Positions 24,863-33,563 of a stretch of 64,000 nt of DNA are shown piece after piece. This stretch comes from Streptomyces sp. NBC_01381. GTDB lineage: Bacteria > Actinomycetota > Actinomycetes > Streptomycetales > Streptomycetaceae. Where the stretch lies: positions 3,100,001 to 3,164,000 of the forward strand of contig NZ_JAPEPI010000002.1 of the NCBI RefSeq assembly GCF_026340305.1. The letters are read 5' to 3'. The stretch's first letter is position 1. Every line of letters begins with the position of its first letter. Position numbers and translations under genes: made by a program. The notes under the pieces are model-generated. The model had not been told where the DNA came from. It did not search any database and saw only the letters and a program-made list of their open reading frames with translations.

Positions 24863-25687
24863 ATGGATCTGAACACGGTTCTCGACGTGCGTGACGCGCG
24901 TCGTCACGAGCCCTGGCGTCCCGGCGACGCCTGGCTCGGCGGCGGAACGTACCTCTTCTCCGAACCCCAGCCGCACCTGCGGCGCCTGGTGGATCTGAGC
25001 CGGATGGGCTGGGAGCCGCTCCGCACGCTGCCCGACGGATCGCTGGAGATCGCGGCCACGTGCACCATCGCTCAGCTGTCCCGGTTCGGGCGGACGCTCG
25101 ACGCGGCGGCCGCCCCTCTCTTCGAGCAGTGCTGCCGGGCCTTCCTCGCCTCGTTCAAGATCTGGAACATGGCGACCGTCGGCGGAAACCTCTGCAACGC
25201 CCTGCCCGCAGGACCGATGATCTCCCTCACCGCGGCCCTCGACGGCGAGTGTCTGCTCCAGGCTCAGGACGGTTCGATCCGGCGGGTTAAGGTCGCTTCC
25301 TTCGTCATCGGAGCAGGCCATAAGGATCTGGCCGATGGCGAGTTGCTGCGCTCGGTGACCATCCCCGCCCGCTCGCTGCGTTGCCGTACCGCTTTCCGGC
25401 AGGCGTCGCTCTACGGCCTCGGGCGCTCCGGCGCCCTCGTCATCGGGACGCTGGATCCGTTGGACGGTTCGCTCGCCGTGACCATCACGGCCGCGACCCG
25501 ACGGCCGTTCCGGCTCTGGTTCGCCCTGCCGCCGGACCGGGCCCGGCTGCGCCGGGCGATCACGTCGGCCGTTGGCGGCTCCGACTGGTTCGACGACATC
25601 CACGGACTGCCCGAGTGGCGGCGGCACATGGCCTTCCACCTCGCCGAGCAGGTACGCCACGAACTCACCCGGGACGGTGTGCGATGA
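24863..25687 (+). CDS. Xanthine dehydrogenase-type molybdenum hydroxylase, FAD-binding subunit
   Basis: 274 residues, the size of CoxM/XdhB-type medium subunits. FAD pyrophosphate contacts are visible in AWLGGGTYLFSE and MATVGGNLCNALPAGPM, followed by a typical C-terminal alpha/beta domain. It passes electrons from the iron-sulphur clusters to NAD+ or another acceptor. GGGGGAG precedes the ATG and the stop overlaps the large-subunit start by 4 bp. Adjacent PucR suggests purines (hypoxanthine or xanthine) as substrates, but related hydroxylases act on other heterocycles or aldehydes. Confidence 0.87.
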   Translation: MDLNTVLDVRDARRHEPWRPGDAWLGGGTYLFSEPQPHLRRLVDLSRMGWEPLRTLPDGSLEIAATCTIAQLSRFGRTLDAAAAPLFEQCCRAFLASFKIWNMATVGGNLCNALPAGPMISLTAALDGECLLQAQDGSIRRVKVASFVIGAGHKDLADGELLRSVTIPARSLRCRTAFRQASLYGLGRSGALVIGTLDPLDGSLAVTITAATRRPFRLWFALPPDRARLRRAITSAVGGSDWFDDIHGLPEWRRHMAFHLAEQVRHELTRDGVR

Positions 25688-28503
25688 GCTTCAGCATCCA
25701 GGTCAACGACAAGACCTTCGACTCCGAGCCCCGTGCCGGTCAGTGCCTGCGCACGTATCTGCGCGAGCGCGGCTGGTTCGGCGTGAAGAAGGGCTGCGAC
25801 GCGGGCGACTGCGGGGCGTGCACCGTGCATGTGGACGGGGAGCCGGTGCACAGCTGTCTCTATCCGGCGGTGCGGGTGGAGGGCCGGTCGGTCACCACGG
25901 TGGAGGGCCTGGTCGGGGAGGGCGGCGAACTCCATCCCGTACAGCAGAAGTTCCTGGATGCCCAGGGCTTCCAGTGCGGCTTCTGCACCGCGGGGTTCCT
26001 GATGACCACGGCCGCCCTCGAACAGGAGAAGGGCGGTGCCCACGACGACGGCAAACTGGACGACCTCCCGCGGGCCTTCAAGGGCAACATCTGCCGCTGC
26101 ACCGGATATCGCGCCATCGAGGACGCCGTCCGCGGCGTGCGGCACACCGAACGCCCCTGCGCCGGCAAGGCGGTGGGCAAGAGTCTCGGCGCCCCGGCAG
26201 GACCCCAGGTCGTGACGGGCACCGCCCGGTACACCTTCGACGTCGAGGTCCCCGGGCTCCTGCACATGAAGCTGCTGCGCTCCCCGCACCCGCACGCCCG
26301 CATCCTCGCCATCGACACCTCCGCAGCCCTGAGGGTGCCCGGTGTCCACGCCGTCCTCACCCACGAAGACGCCCCCGACACGCTGTACTCCAGCGCCCGG
26401 CACGAGCACCCCACCGAGGACCCCGACGACACCCGCGTCCTCGACGACACCGTCCGCCACATCGGCCAGCGCGTCGCGGCCGTCGTCGCGATCAGCGAGC
26501 AGGCGGCCGAGGAGGGCTGCCGACGGATCGAGGTGACGTACGAGGAACTGCCCTACGTCACCGACCCGGAGGAGGCCATGCGCGAGGGTGCACCCGTCAT
26601 CCACGCGGGCAAGGGGCCGGAGGTGCGGATCGCCCGCGTCGAGAACAACGTGGCCGGCGAGGTGCACGGCGAGATCGGCTCCGTCGACGACGGGTTCGCC
26701 GAAGCCGCGGTCGTCTACCAGGAGACCTTCCGCACCCAGCGCGTCCAGCACGCCAGCCTGGAGACACACGGCTGCGTCGCCTACTTCGAGCCGAAGGAAG
26801 ATGCCACGGGCGAGCGGCTCACCGTGCGCTCAAGCACCCAGACTCCGTTCCTGACCCGCCGCGCGCTGTGCGCCCTCTACGGCCTGCCGGAGGACGAAGT
26901 CCGCGTCGTCGCAGGCCGGGTGGGCGGCGGCTTCGGCGGCAAGCAGGAGATGCTGACGGAGGACATCGTCGTCCTCGCGGCGCTCAAGCTGCGGCGCCCC
27001 GTCAAGCTCGAGTACACCCGCGCCGAGCAGTTCTACGGTGCCACGACCCGCCACCCGTTCACGATCGGCATCAAGCTGGGCGCCCGTGCCGACGGCACGC
27101 TGACCGCGATCCAGATGCGGGTCGTGTCCAACACGGGTGCGTACGGCAATCACGGCCCGGCCGTGATGTTCCACAGCGTCGGCGAGTCCTTCGCCGTCTA
27201 CCGGGCCCCGCACAAGAAGGTCGACGCCTACTCCGTCTACACCAACGGCGTTCCCGCGGGCGCCTTCCGCGGCTACGGCCTGGGCCAGGTCACCTTCGCC
27301 GTCGAATCCGCCATGGACGAGCTGGCCCGCCGCCTTGACATGGACCCCCTCGCCTTCCGAGAGAAGAACATCATCGGCCCCGGCGACCACATGCTCAGTC
27401 CGATCGGCGAGGAGGAGGACCTGCACATCGCCTCGTACGGACTCGCCCAGTGCCTGGGAATCGTCTGCAAGGCCATCGCGGAGGACCGGAGCACCGACGA
27501 CGTCCCGGAAGGATGGCTGACCGGCCAGGGCACGGCCATGGCGATGATCGCCACCGGCCCGCCCGGCGGCCACTACGCCGACGCGACCGTCAGTCTCCTC
27601 GCCGACGGGACGTACGACATCGCCGTCGGCACCGCCGAGTTCGGCAACGGCACCACCACCGTCCACCAGCAGATCACCGCGGGAGCCCTCAACACCACCA
27701 TGGACCGGATCGCCATCCGCCAGTCCGACACCGACGTCGTCCGCCACGACACCGGTGCGTTCGGCTCGGCCGGTACGGTCGTGGCCGGCAAGGCGGTCCT
27801 GCTCGCCGCGGAATCGCTGGCCGGGCGCCTGAAGACCTTCGCGGCCCGGTACGTGGGCGTGGCACGGCACTTGTGCGTGCTCGGCGCGGAGGGGTTCGAC
27901 TGCGACGGCCGGATCGTCACCCTGAAAGAGCTCCACGAGGCGGCCCATGCCCGAGGGGCGCAGGACGAGATCACGGCGGAGGGCCACTGGGGCGGCACCC
28001 CGCGTTCGGTGGCCTTCAACGCCCAGTGGTTCAGGATCGCCGTCGACCCGGACACGGGCGAGATGAAGATCCTGCGCAGTGTCCACGCCGCCGACGCGGG
28101 CAAGGTCATGAACCCGCTGCAGTGCCGCGGCCAGATCGAGGGCGGAGTCGCCCAAGCGCTGGGCGCCACACTCTTCGAGACCGTACGACTCGACGAGCGG
28201 GGCGAGGTGACCACGGCGGCCTTCCGGCGCTACCGCCTCCCGCAGTACGCCGACGTGCCACGCACCGAGGTCCACTTCATGGAAACCACCGACGCGATCG
28301 GCCCCCTGGGAGCCAAGTCGATGAGCGAGAGCCCCTTCAACCCGGTGGCCCCCGCCTTCGCCAACGCACTGCGGGATGCCACCGGCATCCGCTTCACCGA
28401 GATGCCCGTGACCCGCGACCGTGTCTGGCTGGCGATGGACCAGGAGGCGGCGCGACGGGCCGCCGACCCCGCGGAATCCGGAGGCTCCGCTCAAGCCGGG
28501 TAG
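25684..28503 (+). CDS. Xanthine dehydrogenase-type hydroxylase: fused [2Fe-2S] and molybdopterin-binding subunit
   Basis: 939 residues. Residues 1-155 are a two-cluster ferredoxin part (CDAGDCGACTVHVDGEPVHSC for cluster one; CGFC and CRCTGYRA for cluster two). The rest is the Mo-cofactor domain, with VGGGFGGKQE, GAFRGYGLGQVTF, GTAEFGNGTTTVHQ and the catalytic Glu in GAKSMSESPFNP. In many bacteria the Fe-S part is separate; here it is fused to the large subunit. It overlaps the FAD gene by 4 bp, and its last 13 bases overlap the convergent modC gene. No XdhC-like maturation factor lies in the window. Molybdate supply genes follow immediately. Confidence 0.92.
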   Translation: MSFSIQVNDKTFDSEPRAGQCLRTYLRERGWFGVKKGCDAGDCGACTVHVDGEPVHSCLYPAVRVEGRSVTTVEGLVGEGGELHPVQQKFLDAQGFQCGFCTAGFLMTTAALEQEKGGAHDDGKLDDLPRAFKGNICRCTGYRAIEDAVRGVRHTERPCAGKAVGKSLGAPAGPQVVTGTARYTFDVEVPGLLHMKLLRSPHPHARILAIDTSAALRVPGVHAVLTHEDAPDTLYSSARHEHPTEDPDDTRVLDDTVRHIGQRVAAVVAISEQAAEEGCRRIEVTYEELPYVTDPEEAMREGAPVIHAGKGPEVRIARVENNVAGEVHGEIGSVDDGFAEAAVVYQETFRTQRVQHASLETHGCVAYFEPKEDATGERLTVRSSTQTPFLTRRALCALYGLPEDEVRVVAGRVGGGFGGKQEMLTEDIVVLAALKLRRPVKLEYTRAEQFYGATTRHPFTIGIKLGARADGTLTAIQMRVVSNTGAYGNHGPAVMFHSVGESFAVYRAPHKKVDAYSVYTNGVPAGAFRGYGLGQVTFAVESAMDELARRLDMDPLAFREKNIIGPGDHMLSPIGEEEDLHIASYGLAQCLGIVCKAIAEDRSTDDVPEGWLTGQGTAMAMIATGPPGGHYADATVSLLADGTYDIAVGTAEFGNGTTTVHQQITAGALNTTMDRIAIRQSDTDVVRHDTGAFGSAGTVVAGKAVLLAAESLAGRLKTFAARYVGVARHLCVLGAEGFDCDGRIVTLKELHEAAHARGAQDEITAEGHWGGTPRSVAFNAQWFRIAVDPDTGEMKILRSVHAADAGKVMNPLQCRGQIEGGVAQALGATLFETVRLDERGEVTTAAFRRYRLPQYADVPRTEVHFMETTDAIGPLGAKSMSESPFNPVAPAFANALRDATGIRFTEMPVTRDRVWLAMDQEAARRAADPAESGGSAQAG

Positions 28504-29603
28504 GCATGTGTCTGCGTCGCTTTGACGGTGGCCCAGACCGTCGCGCCCGGGTGAAGCTCGAGCTCCGCGGCCGCGACGGTGGTCAGATCGGCGGCAAGGG
28601 GCAGTTCGCCGGTGAGGTCCACGCGGATCTGGTCGCCGTGCGTCTCCAGGCCGGCCACCTCGCACTTCCAGAGGTTGCGCGCACTGGACCCGGTGGGCCG
28701 GTCACGGAACAGGGTCACGGCCACCGGCGGGAACGCGACGAACACCGGTCCTGTCAGATCCTCCGTGGTCGTGATGGCAGGACCGGCGTCGAGGCGGACC
28801 GCATGCCCGTCGGCCTCGCCCCGGTAGAGGTTGAGGCCGACCAGCTGGGCGATGTAGTCGGTGCGCGGGTGCCGGGCGATGTCGGAGGGCGCACCCTCCT
28901 GGACCAGGCGGCCGTGCTCGATGACGACGAGGCGGTCGGCGAGCACCATGGCGTCCAGTGGATCGTGGGTGACCAGTATCGCGACGGCCTCGAAGTCGGC
29001 CAGGTGCCGCCGGAGTTGGGCGCGTACCTCAAGACGTGTACGGGCGTCGAGCGCGGCGAGCGGCTCATCCAGGAGCAGAAGTCGCGGGTGGGTGGCCAAC
29101 GCCCGGGCGAGGGCGACGCGCTGGGACTGACCGCCGGAGAGGCGGCGGGGTTTGGCTCCGGCGTGTTCGGCCAGACCCATGCGGTCCAGCCACGCGGCGG
29201 CCTGGGTGCGGGCTTCGGCCTTGGACACGCCGTGGCAGCGCGGCCCGAACGCCACGTTGTCCAGGGCGGACAGATGCGGGAAGAGCAGATAGTCCTGGAA
29301 GACGACGCCGACCGGACGGAACTCGGGCGGCGTGCCGTCCAAGGAAGCGCCGTCCAGGTGCAGATGGCCGCCACTCGAGAGCGGCGTGAGTCCGGCCAGC
29401 GCGCGCAGGGCCGTGGTCTTGCCGGCGCCGTTCGGCCCGAGCAGCGCCACGACGTCACCCGGCGCGGCGGCCAGCGCCACGTCGAGGTGGAACGAGCCCC
29501 GGTCGACGACGAGCCGGGCATCGAGGCCCGCGCCGTGACCGACGGCGGAGGCGAGGCCGGCCGCGGTGTTCTCGATGTTCTCGCTGTTCTCGATGTCGGT
29601 CAT
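28491..29603 (-). CDS. modC: Molybdate ABC transporter ATPase
   Basis: 370 residues. Walker A GPNGAGKTT, signature LSGGQSQRVALARA, Walker B LLLLDEPLAALD and switch His VTHDPLD are intact. The C-terminal ~110 residues form a regulatory Mop/TOBE domain (ETHGDQIRVDLTGELPLAAD, LHPGATVWATVKATQTHAYP), which distinguishes ModC. An unusual N-terminal extension with the near-repeat IENSENIENT precedes the domain. The ATG overlaps the modB stop by 4 bp. It is the last gene of modABC. Confidence 0.93.
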   Translation of the reverse strand: MTDIENSENIENTAAGLASAVGHGAGLDARLVVDRGSFHLDVALAAAPGDVVALLGPNGAGKTTALRALAGLTPLSSGGHLHLDGASLDGTPPEFRPVGVVFQDYLLFPHLSALDNVAFGPRCHGVSKAEARTQAAAWLDRMGLAEHAGAKPRRLSGGQSQRVALARALATHPRLLLLDEPLAALDARTRLEVRAQLRRHLADFEAVAILVTHDPLDAMVLADRLVVIEHGRLVQEGAPSDIARHPRTDYIAQLVGLNLYRGEADGHAVRLDAGPAITTTEDLTGPVFVAFPPVAVTLFRDRPTGSSARNLWKCEVAGLETHGDQIRVDLTGELPLAADLTTVAAAELELHPGATVWATVKATQTHAYPA

Positions 29604-30469
29604 GAGGCAGTCATCCAGCGGTCCCGCAGCGCGGCGAGGACCGCGATCGATACGGCAAGCAGTACCAGGCTCAGCGCGATTGCCGCCGCCGGGTCGCTCT
29701 GCAGGGCGAGGTAGACGGCCAGCGGCATGGTCTGCGTACGTCCGGGGAAGTTGCCCGCGAAGGTGATCGTCGCCCCGAACTCACCGAGGGCACGGGCCCA
29801 GGCGAGGACGGAGCCCGCCGCGATCCCGGGCGCGATCAGGGGGAGGGTGACGCGGCGGAACGCGGTGAAGCGCGACGCGCCCAGCGTCATGGCGGCCTCC
29901 TCGAACCGTGGATCAGCGGCCCGCAGCGTTCCCTCCACGCTGATCACGAGGAACGGCATCGCCACGAACGCCTCCGCGATCACGACGCCCGTCGTGGTGA
30001 ACGGCAGCGTGATCCCGAACCACGAGTCCAGCCACTGCCCGACGACACCGTTGCGCCCGAGTGCCATAAGCAGCGCCACACCACCCACCACGGGTGGCAG
30101 GACGAGCGGCAACGTCACCAGGGCGCGTACGAACCCCCGCCCGCGGAACTCCGTACGGGCAAGGAGCCACGCCAAGGGCACACCGAACACCAGGCTCACC
30201 GCGGTGGCCGCGGTGGCGCAGAACAGCGACAGTTGCAGCGCCTGCCAGACCTCTGTACTGGTCAGCTGCTCCGGCAGGGTGCTCCACGGGGCCCGCAGGA
30301 GAAGGGCGACCAGCGGAATGAGCAGGAAGGCAAGGCCCACCAGGGCGGGGAGCAGCAGGGGCAGCGGCACCCCGGAGCGCCGGCCACGCCGGTCCGCCCC
30401 GACGCGCCTGCGCCGCGGCCCACCGGGGAGGGGGTGGGCCGCGGCGCCGGACTTGTCGAGCTGGGTCAC
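29600..30469 (-). CDS. modB: Molybdate ABC transporter permease
   Basis: 289 residues with about six membrane helices and the EAA loop EAAMTLGASRFTAFRRVTLP that docks on ModC. The N-terminal ~40 residues are basic and Pro-rich. The start is a GTG overlapping the modA stop by 4 bp, so possible extensions further upstream are overprinted frames of modA and not real. Confidence 0.93.
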   Translation of the reverse strand: MTQLDKSGAAAHPLPGGPRRRRVGADRRGRRSGVPLPLLLPALVGLAFLLIPLVALLLRAPWSTLPEQLTSTEVWQALQLSLFCATAATAVSLVFGVPLAWLLARTEFRGRGFVRALVTLPLVLPPVVGGVALLMALGRNGVVGQWLDSWFGITLPFTTTGVVIAEAFVAMPFLVISVEGTLRAADPRFEEAAMTLGASRFTAFRRVTLPLIAPGIAAGSVLAWARALGEFGATITFAGNFPGRTQTMPLAVYLALQSDPAAAIALSLVLLAVSIAVLAALRDRWMTAS

Positions 30470-31293
30470 GGCTTGAGGAACCCGGCGGCCGTGAGGACCT
30501 TCTGGCCCTCGGCGGACTGGACGAGCTTGATGAAGGCCTTCGCCGCGTCGGCGTTGGGCGCGTCCTTGAGCAGGGCGATCGGGTAGTCGTTGATGGCATC
30601 GGCCGATTCGGGGAAGTCCACGCCCTCCACCTTGCCGCCCGCGGCCTTCACATCGGTCTTGTAGACGACCGCGGCGTCGGCCTCCTTCAGCTCCACCTTC
30701 GTCAGGGCGCTCTTGACGTCCTGCTCGTACGAGACCGGGGTGAGCTTCAGGTCGCCGGCATCCAGCGCCTTCTGCGTGGCGGCACCACACGGCACCGTCT
30801 TGTCGCACAGGACGACCTTGAGGCCGGACTTGGTGAGGTCCTTCAGGGAGGCGACCTTGTCGGGGTTGCCCGGCAGGGTCGCGATCTCCAACTGGTTGCG
30901 GACGAAGGTGGACGGGGCGCCGGCCGCGTCCTTCTCGTCCGTCACGATCTTCATCGTCTTGGGGCTCGCGGCGGCGAACACATCGGCCGGAGCGCCCCCG
31001 GTGATGCCCGCGGCGAGCGAGTCGCTGCCGCCGAAGTTGAAGGTGACCTTCGTGCCGGGGTGGGCCTTCTCGAAGTCCTTGCCCAGGGTCGTGAAGCTCT
31101 CCTTGAGAGAGGCGGCGGCGAAGACGGTCACCGTTCCCGAGAGCTTCTTCGACGAGGAATCGGAAGAGTCCGACTTGGTCGAAGAGTCGTCGGACGAGGA
31201 GCAGGCGCTCAGCGCCAGCAACGCGGCGGCGCCCGCGCCGGCCACCTGCAAAGTACGGCGGGTACGGCGGGTCCGGCGCGCGGATCGGGTCAT
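30466..31293 (-). CDS. modA: Molybdate-binding lipoprotein of the ModABC importer
   Basis: 275 residues. An Arg-rich signal peptide ends in a lipobox LSAC, followed by a Ser/Asp-rich linker. The binding domain starts VTVFAAASLKESF, the family hallmark, and continues with FGGSDSLAAGITGGAPADVF, TFVRNQLEIATLPGN and EADAAVVYKTDVKAAGG. It captures molybdate outside the membrane and delivers it to ModB. A ribosome-binding site AAGGGAG precedes the start; ATG 31293 is chosen, with a GTG codon immediately upstream at 31296 as alternative. Confidence 0.93.
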   Translation of the reverse strand: MTRSARRTRRTRRTLQVAGAGAAALLALSACSSSDDSSTKSDSSDSSSKKLSGTVTVFAAASLKESFTTLGKDFEKAHPGTKVTFNFGGSDSLAAGITGGAPADVFAAASPKTMKIVTDEKDAAGAPSTFVRNQLEIATLPGNPDKVASLKDLTKSGLKVVLCDKTVPCGAATQKALDAGDLKLTPVSYEQDVKSALTKVELKEADAAVVYKTDVKAAGGKVEGVDFPESADAINDYPIALLKDAPNADAAKAFIKLVQSAEGQKVLTAAGFLKP

Positions 31294-31399
31294 CACGGTC
31301 TGCTCCCTTTAGTCCTGCTCAGTCCTGAGGACTCTTCTGCGGTCTTTCGACGACCACGCCTCCGGAAAGGCGTAGGTGTGCATGCGGGGCTCATACTGC

Positions 31400-31409
31400 C
31401 GCATATGCG
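31400..31409. promoter_or_regulatory. Palindrome upstream of modA, candidate molybdate-responsive operator
   Basis: CGCATATGCG is a perfect 10-bp palindrome about 107 bases before modA. The GCATATG core recurs near 32665. The neighbouring HTH-molbindin gene is the natural candidate for its binding protein. Evidence is positional only. Confidence 0.35.
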
Positions 31410-31527
31410 AGGGGTAGGTCTCCTGTTGCATCGCATGAGCCGGATGAATGAGAGGCAGGGGTGGTATGTGCGTTTGTACGGGGAGGCGGTGCAGGTAACG
31501 GCGTCCGGGAGGCTGTGGCCAGGTGCG

Positions 31528-31920
31528 TCAGGTCCGGTCGATATGTACGTTGGTCGACTTCACGCGGGCGGTGGCCTCCATGCCGACCTCGAGGCCCAGC
31601 TCCTCCACGGCCTCCCGGGTCAGCAGCGAGACCAGTCGGTGTGGCCCGGCCTGGATCTCCACCTGCGCCGCGACATCGCCGAGCTGCACACCGGTCACGA
31701 TGCCCGGGAAGGCGTTGCGGACGGACGTGTAGGACGCGTCTTCGTCAGCACCTTGCTTGGCGAGCTCGACCGAGAAGGCGGCCAGGTCCCGCCCGTCGAT
31801 GAGCCGGCGCCCGCCTTCATCCCGGTGGGTGGTCACGCGCCCGGCATCGGCCCACCGGCGCGCGGTATCCGGACTCACGCCCAGCAGGCGGGCCGCCTGC
31901 CCGATTGTGTAGCGCTGCAT
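31528..31920 (-). CDS. Helix-turn-helix protein fused to a molbindin (TOBE) domain
   Basis: 130 residues. The N-terminal half (YTIGQAARLLGVSPDTARRW, then DRDLAAF-like hinge) is a MerR/excisionase-type DNA-binding domain; the C-terminal half (VTGVQLGDVAAQVEIQAGPH to GMEATARVKSTNVHIDRT) is a molybdate-binding TOBE domain. Such proteins are taken as molybdate-sensing regulators that substitute for ModE. Gene order, just upstream of and in the same direction as modABC, supports control of the importer. No strong ribosome-binding site is visible before the ATG. Confidence 0.85.
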   Translation of the reverse strand: MQRYTIGQAARLLGVSPDTARRWADAGRVTTHRDEGGRRLIDGRDLAAFSVELAKQGADEDASYTSVRNAFPGIVTGVQLGDVAAQVEIQAGPHRLVSLLTREAVEELGLEVGMEATARVKSTNVHIDRT

Positions 31921-31997
31921 GCCCGCAACAATAGGTGCGGAACCCCTCGGCCCTGTCAGAGCCCCGCCGGGCCCGCACTCCGGGGCGGCAGGCAGTG

Positions 31998-32417
31998 TCA
32001 GGCGGTGGCGAGGGAGATCTCGGTCGACTTGATGAGCGCGACGACGGGGGAGCCGGAGGCCAGGTTCAGGTCTGCGACGGCATCCTTCGTGATGGCGGCG
32101 GTGAGCGCACCGCCCTCGACGTCGACCTTGACGGAAGCCATGGCGCCGCCGGTGGAGATGTCCGTGACCGTGCCCGCGATCTGGTTGCGGATGGAGACGC
32201 CCTGGACCGGCCCGGTGGCCAGGGAAACCTCGGTGGATTTCACGAGGATCTTCACCACTGAGCCCTCGGTGAAGCCAAGGTCCTTGACGGACTCGGTGGT
32301 GATCGCGGCGGTGATGTCCTGGCCGCCCGCGAGACGGACCTTGACGGTCGCCATGGCCTCGCCGGCGGTGACGGAGGAGACGGTGCCGGGAATCTGGTTG
32401 CGGATGCTCAGGGTCAT
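31998..32417 (-). CDS. Tandem molbindin (two TOBE/Mop domains)
   Basis: 139 residues made of two ~68-residue repeats, each starting LSIRNQIPGTVSSV or VSIRNQIAGTVTDI and ending KSTEVSLATG or KSTEISLATA. Molbindins assemble into rings that bind many molybdate ions, acting as storage or buffering proteins. GAGG lies 9 bases before the ATG at 32417. Together with modABC and the HTH-molbindin it forms a molybdenum supply block for the adjacent hydroxylase. Confidence 0.92.
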   Translation of the reverse strand: MTLSIRNQIPGTVSSVTAGEAMATVKVRLAGGQDITAAITTESVKDLGFTEGSVVKILVKSTEVSLATGPVQGVSIRNQIAGTVTDISTGGAMASVKVDVEGGALTAAITKDAVADLNLASGSPVVALIKSTEISLATA

Positions 32418-32640
32418 GGGGTGCTGCCTCACGGGTCGTCAGGTGGGACGAGGCCGCAGCGGCGGCCGCCGTTCCTCGAACCTATGACGGCCGCGAACGG
32501 ACTGCTGGGACCCCGTCGCGCCCACCAGGGCAATCCCGCCTTGAGGATGGCAGATGGAGCAAGGCGACAACCGGGCCCGGGCCGACACATCCTCCAAGTG
32601 CACCGGAGCACATGCCACCCTCATTGTCTGATCAGCCAAG

Positions 32641-32657
32641 CATTCACCAGGTGGATA
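32641..32657. promoter_or_regulatory. Second copy of the pucR-region palindrome
   Basis: CATTCACCAGGTGGATA matches the site at 24678-24694 at 14 of 17 positions, and similarity extends rightward to a shared ATGCAAG. It lies between the molbindin gene and a methyltransferase fragment. The rest of this ~265-base gap shows no gene. Confidence 0.45.
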
Positions 32658-32682
32658 TGAGATTGCATATGGCAGATGCAAG

Positions 32683-32940
32683 ATGGAAAAGTCGTTGCTC
32701 GGGGCGAGGGCACCGCAGCTCCGGCCAGGCCTGAACGTCATCGCCCAAGCCCTCGGGGATGCGCGCACCGTCCTCAACATCGGCGCGGGCACCGGATCGT
32801 ACGAGACCGCGGCGCACACGATCACCGCGGTCGAACCCTCCTTGGCGATGCGCGCCCGGCGTCCGGCCCAACTAGCCACCGCCGTCGACGCGGTTGCCGA
32901 AGACCTCCCCTTCGTCGACGGACAGTTCGACGCACCTTGT
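32683..32940 (+). pseudogene. N-terminal fragment of a SAM-dependent methyltransferase
   Basis: The motif I region TVLNIGAGTGSYE, the acidic loop VEPSLAMRARRP and motif LPFVDGQFDA are those of class I methyltransferases, but the sequence stops matching right after FDA, next to the convergent marR gene, so two thirds of the domain is missing. The remaining open frame to 33018 is overprinted on marR. Confidence 0.7.
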
Positions 32941-32950
32941 GCGACACGCT

Positions 32951-33373
32951 TCAGCGCGCGGCGAGCCGCTCCATCAGGGCGGCGCTGCGCGCCAGAACGT
33001 CCCGCTCCTCGTCGGTGAGCTCGGTCTCGATGGCCTGGGCGAGCCAGCCGACCCTGCGCCCGCGCTCCGCCTCAAGGGCGGCCCGTCCCGCGGGGGAGAG
33101 CTCGACCAGGGACTTGCGGCCGTCCGTGGGATGCGCCCGGCGGACGACCAGGCCCTGCTCCATGAGCAGCCCGACCGCACGGGCCATGGACTGGGGGCGT
33201 ACGCGCTGATCCGCGGCGAGATCACTGGTGGTCATGGCCCCGTCGCGATCAAGGGTGCCGAGCACGGAGACCTGGCCGTGCGGAATCCGGTCCTCGTGCT
33301 TCACGCGGCGCGTGAGCTTACCCATCGCGGTACGCAGTTCGGTGGCGACGGCGGCGGGTTCCGGGGTGGGCAT
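32951..33373 (-). CDS. MarR-family transcriptional regulator
   Basis: 140 residues, typical size. The winged helix is seen in HGQVSVLGTLDRDGAMTTSD, LAADQRVRPQSMARAVGLLM and the wing RRAHPTDGRKSLVELSPAG. The ATG at 33373 fits homologues; farther starts would translate the tandem repeat upstream. It is divergent from the enolase gene across a ~190-base region rich in repeats, so it probably represses itself and perhaps eno in response to a small ligand. Confidence 0.88.
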   Translation of the reverse strand: MPTPEPAAVATELRTAMGKLTRRVKHEDRIPHGQVSVLGTLDRDGAMTTSDLAADQRVRPQSMARAVGLLMEQGLVVRRAHPTDGRKSLVELSPAGRAALEAERGRRVGWLAQAIETELTDEERDVLARSAALMERLAAR

Positions 33374-33431
33374 GAGGCACTTTAACCGGTGGTCGGCAGC
33401 GGCCCTGCGCACCCTGTCTGTACAGCTTTGC

Positions 33432-33486
33432 TGAACAGCACAACTGAACAGCACAACTGAACAGCGGAACTGAACAGCATTGCTGT
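33432..33486. repeat. Four tandem 13-bp repeats in the marR-eno intergenic region
   Basis: TGAACAGC recurs at 33432, 33445, 33458 and 33471 (unit TGAACAGCACAAC, two exact and two degenerate copies). The array ends in the palindrome ACAGCATTGCTGT, and CTGTACAG lies just before it. Spacing of 13 bp and location between divergent genes suggest an operator array, possibly for MarR. Confidence 0.6.
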
Positions 33487-33563
33487 AGAGTCGGCGTCGT
33501 CGCGGCACGCGCCAGCGTTGTCGCAGCAGGGCCGCGGCGTGCGTCTAACGCGAAGGACCTCCC

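Noticed and set aside
29603..30808. Long in-frame extension upstream of modB
   Set aside because: The extension is overprinted on modA; the GTG at 30469 with a 4-bp overlap to the modA stop is the natural start.
33432..33486. CRISPR-like array
   Set aside because: The 13-bp units are contiguous without spacers and no cas gene is near; it fits an operator array better.
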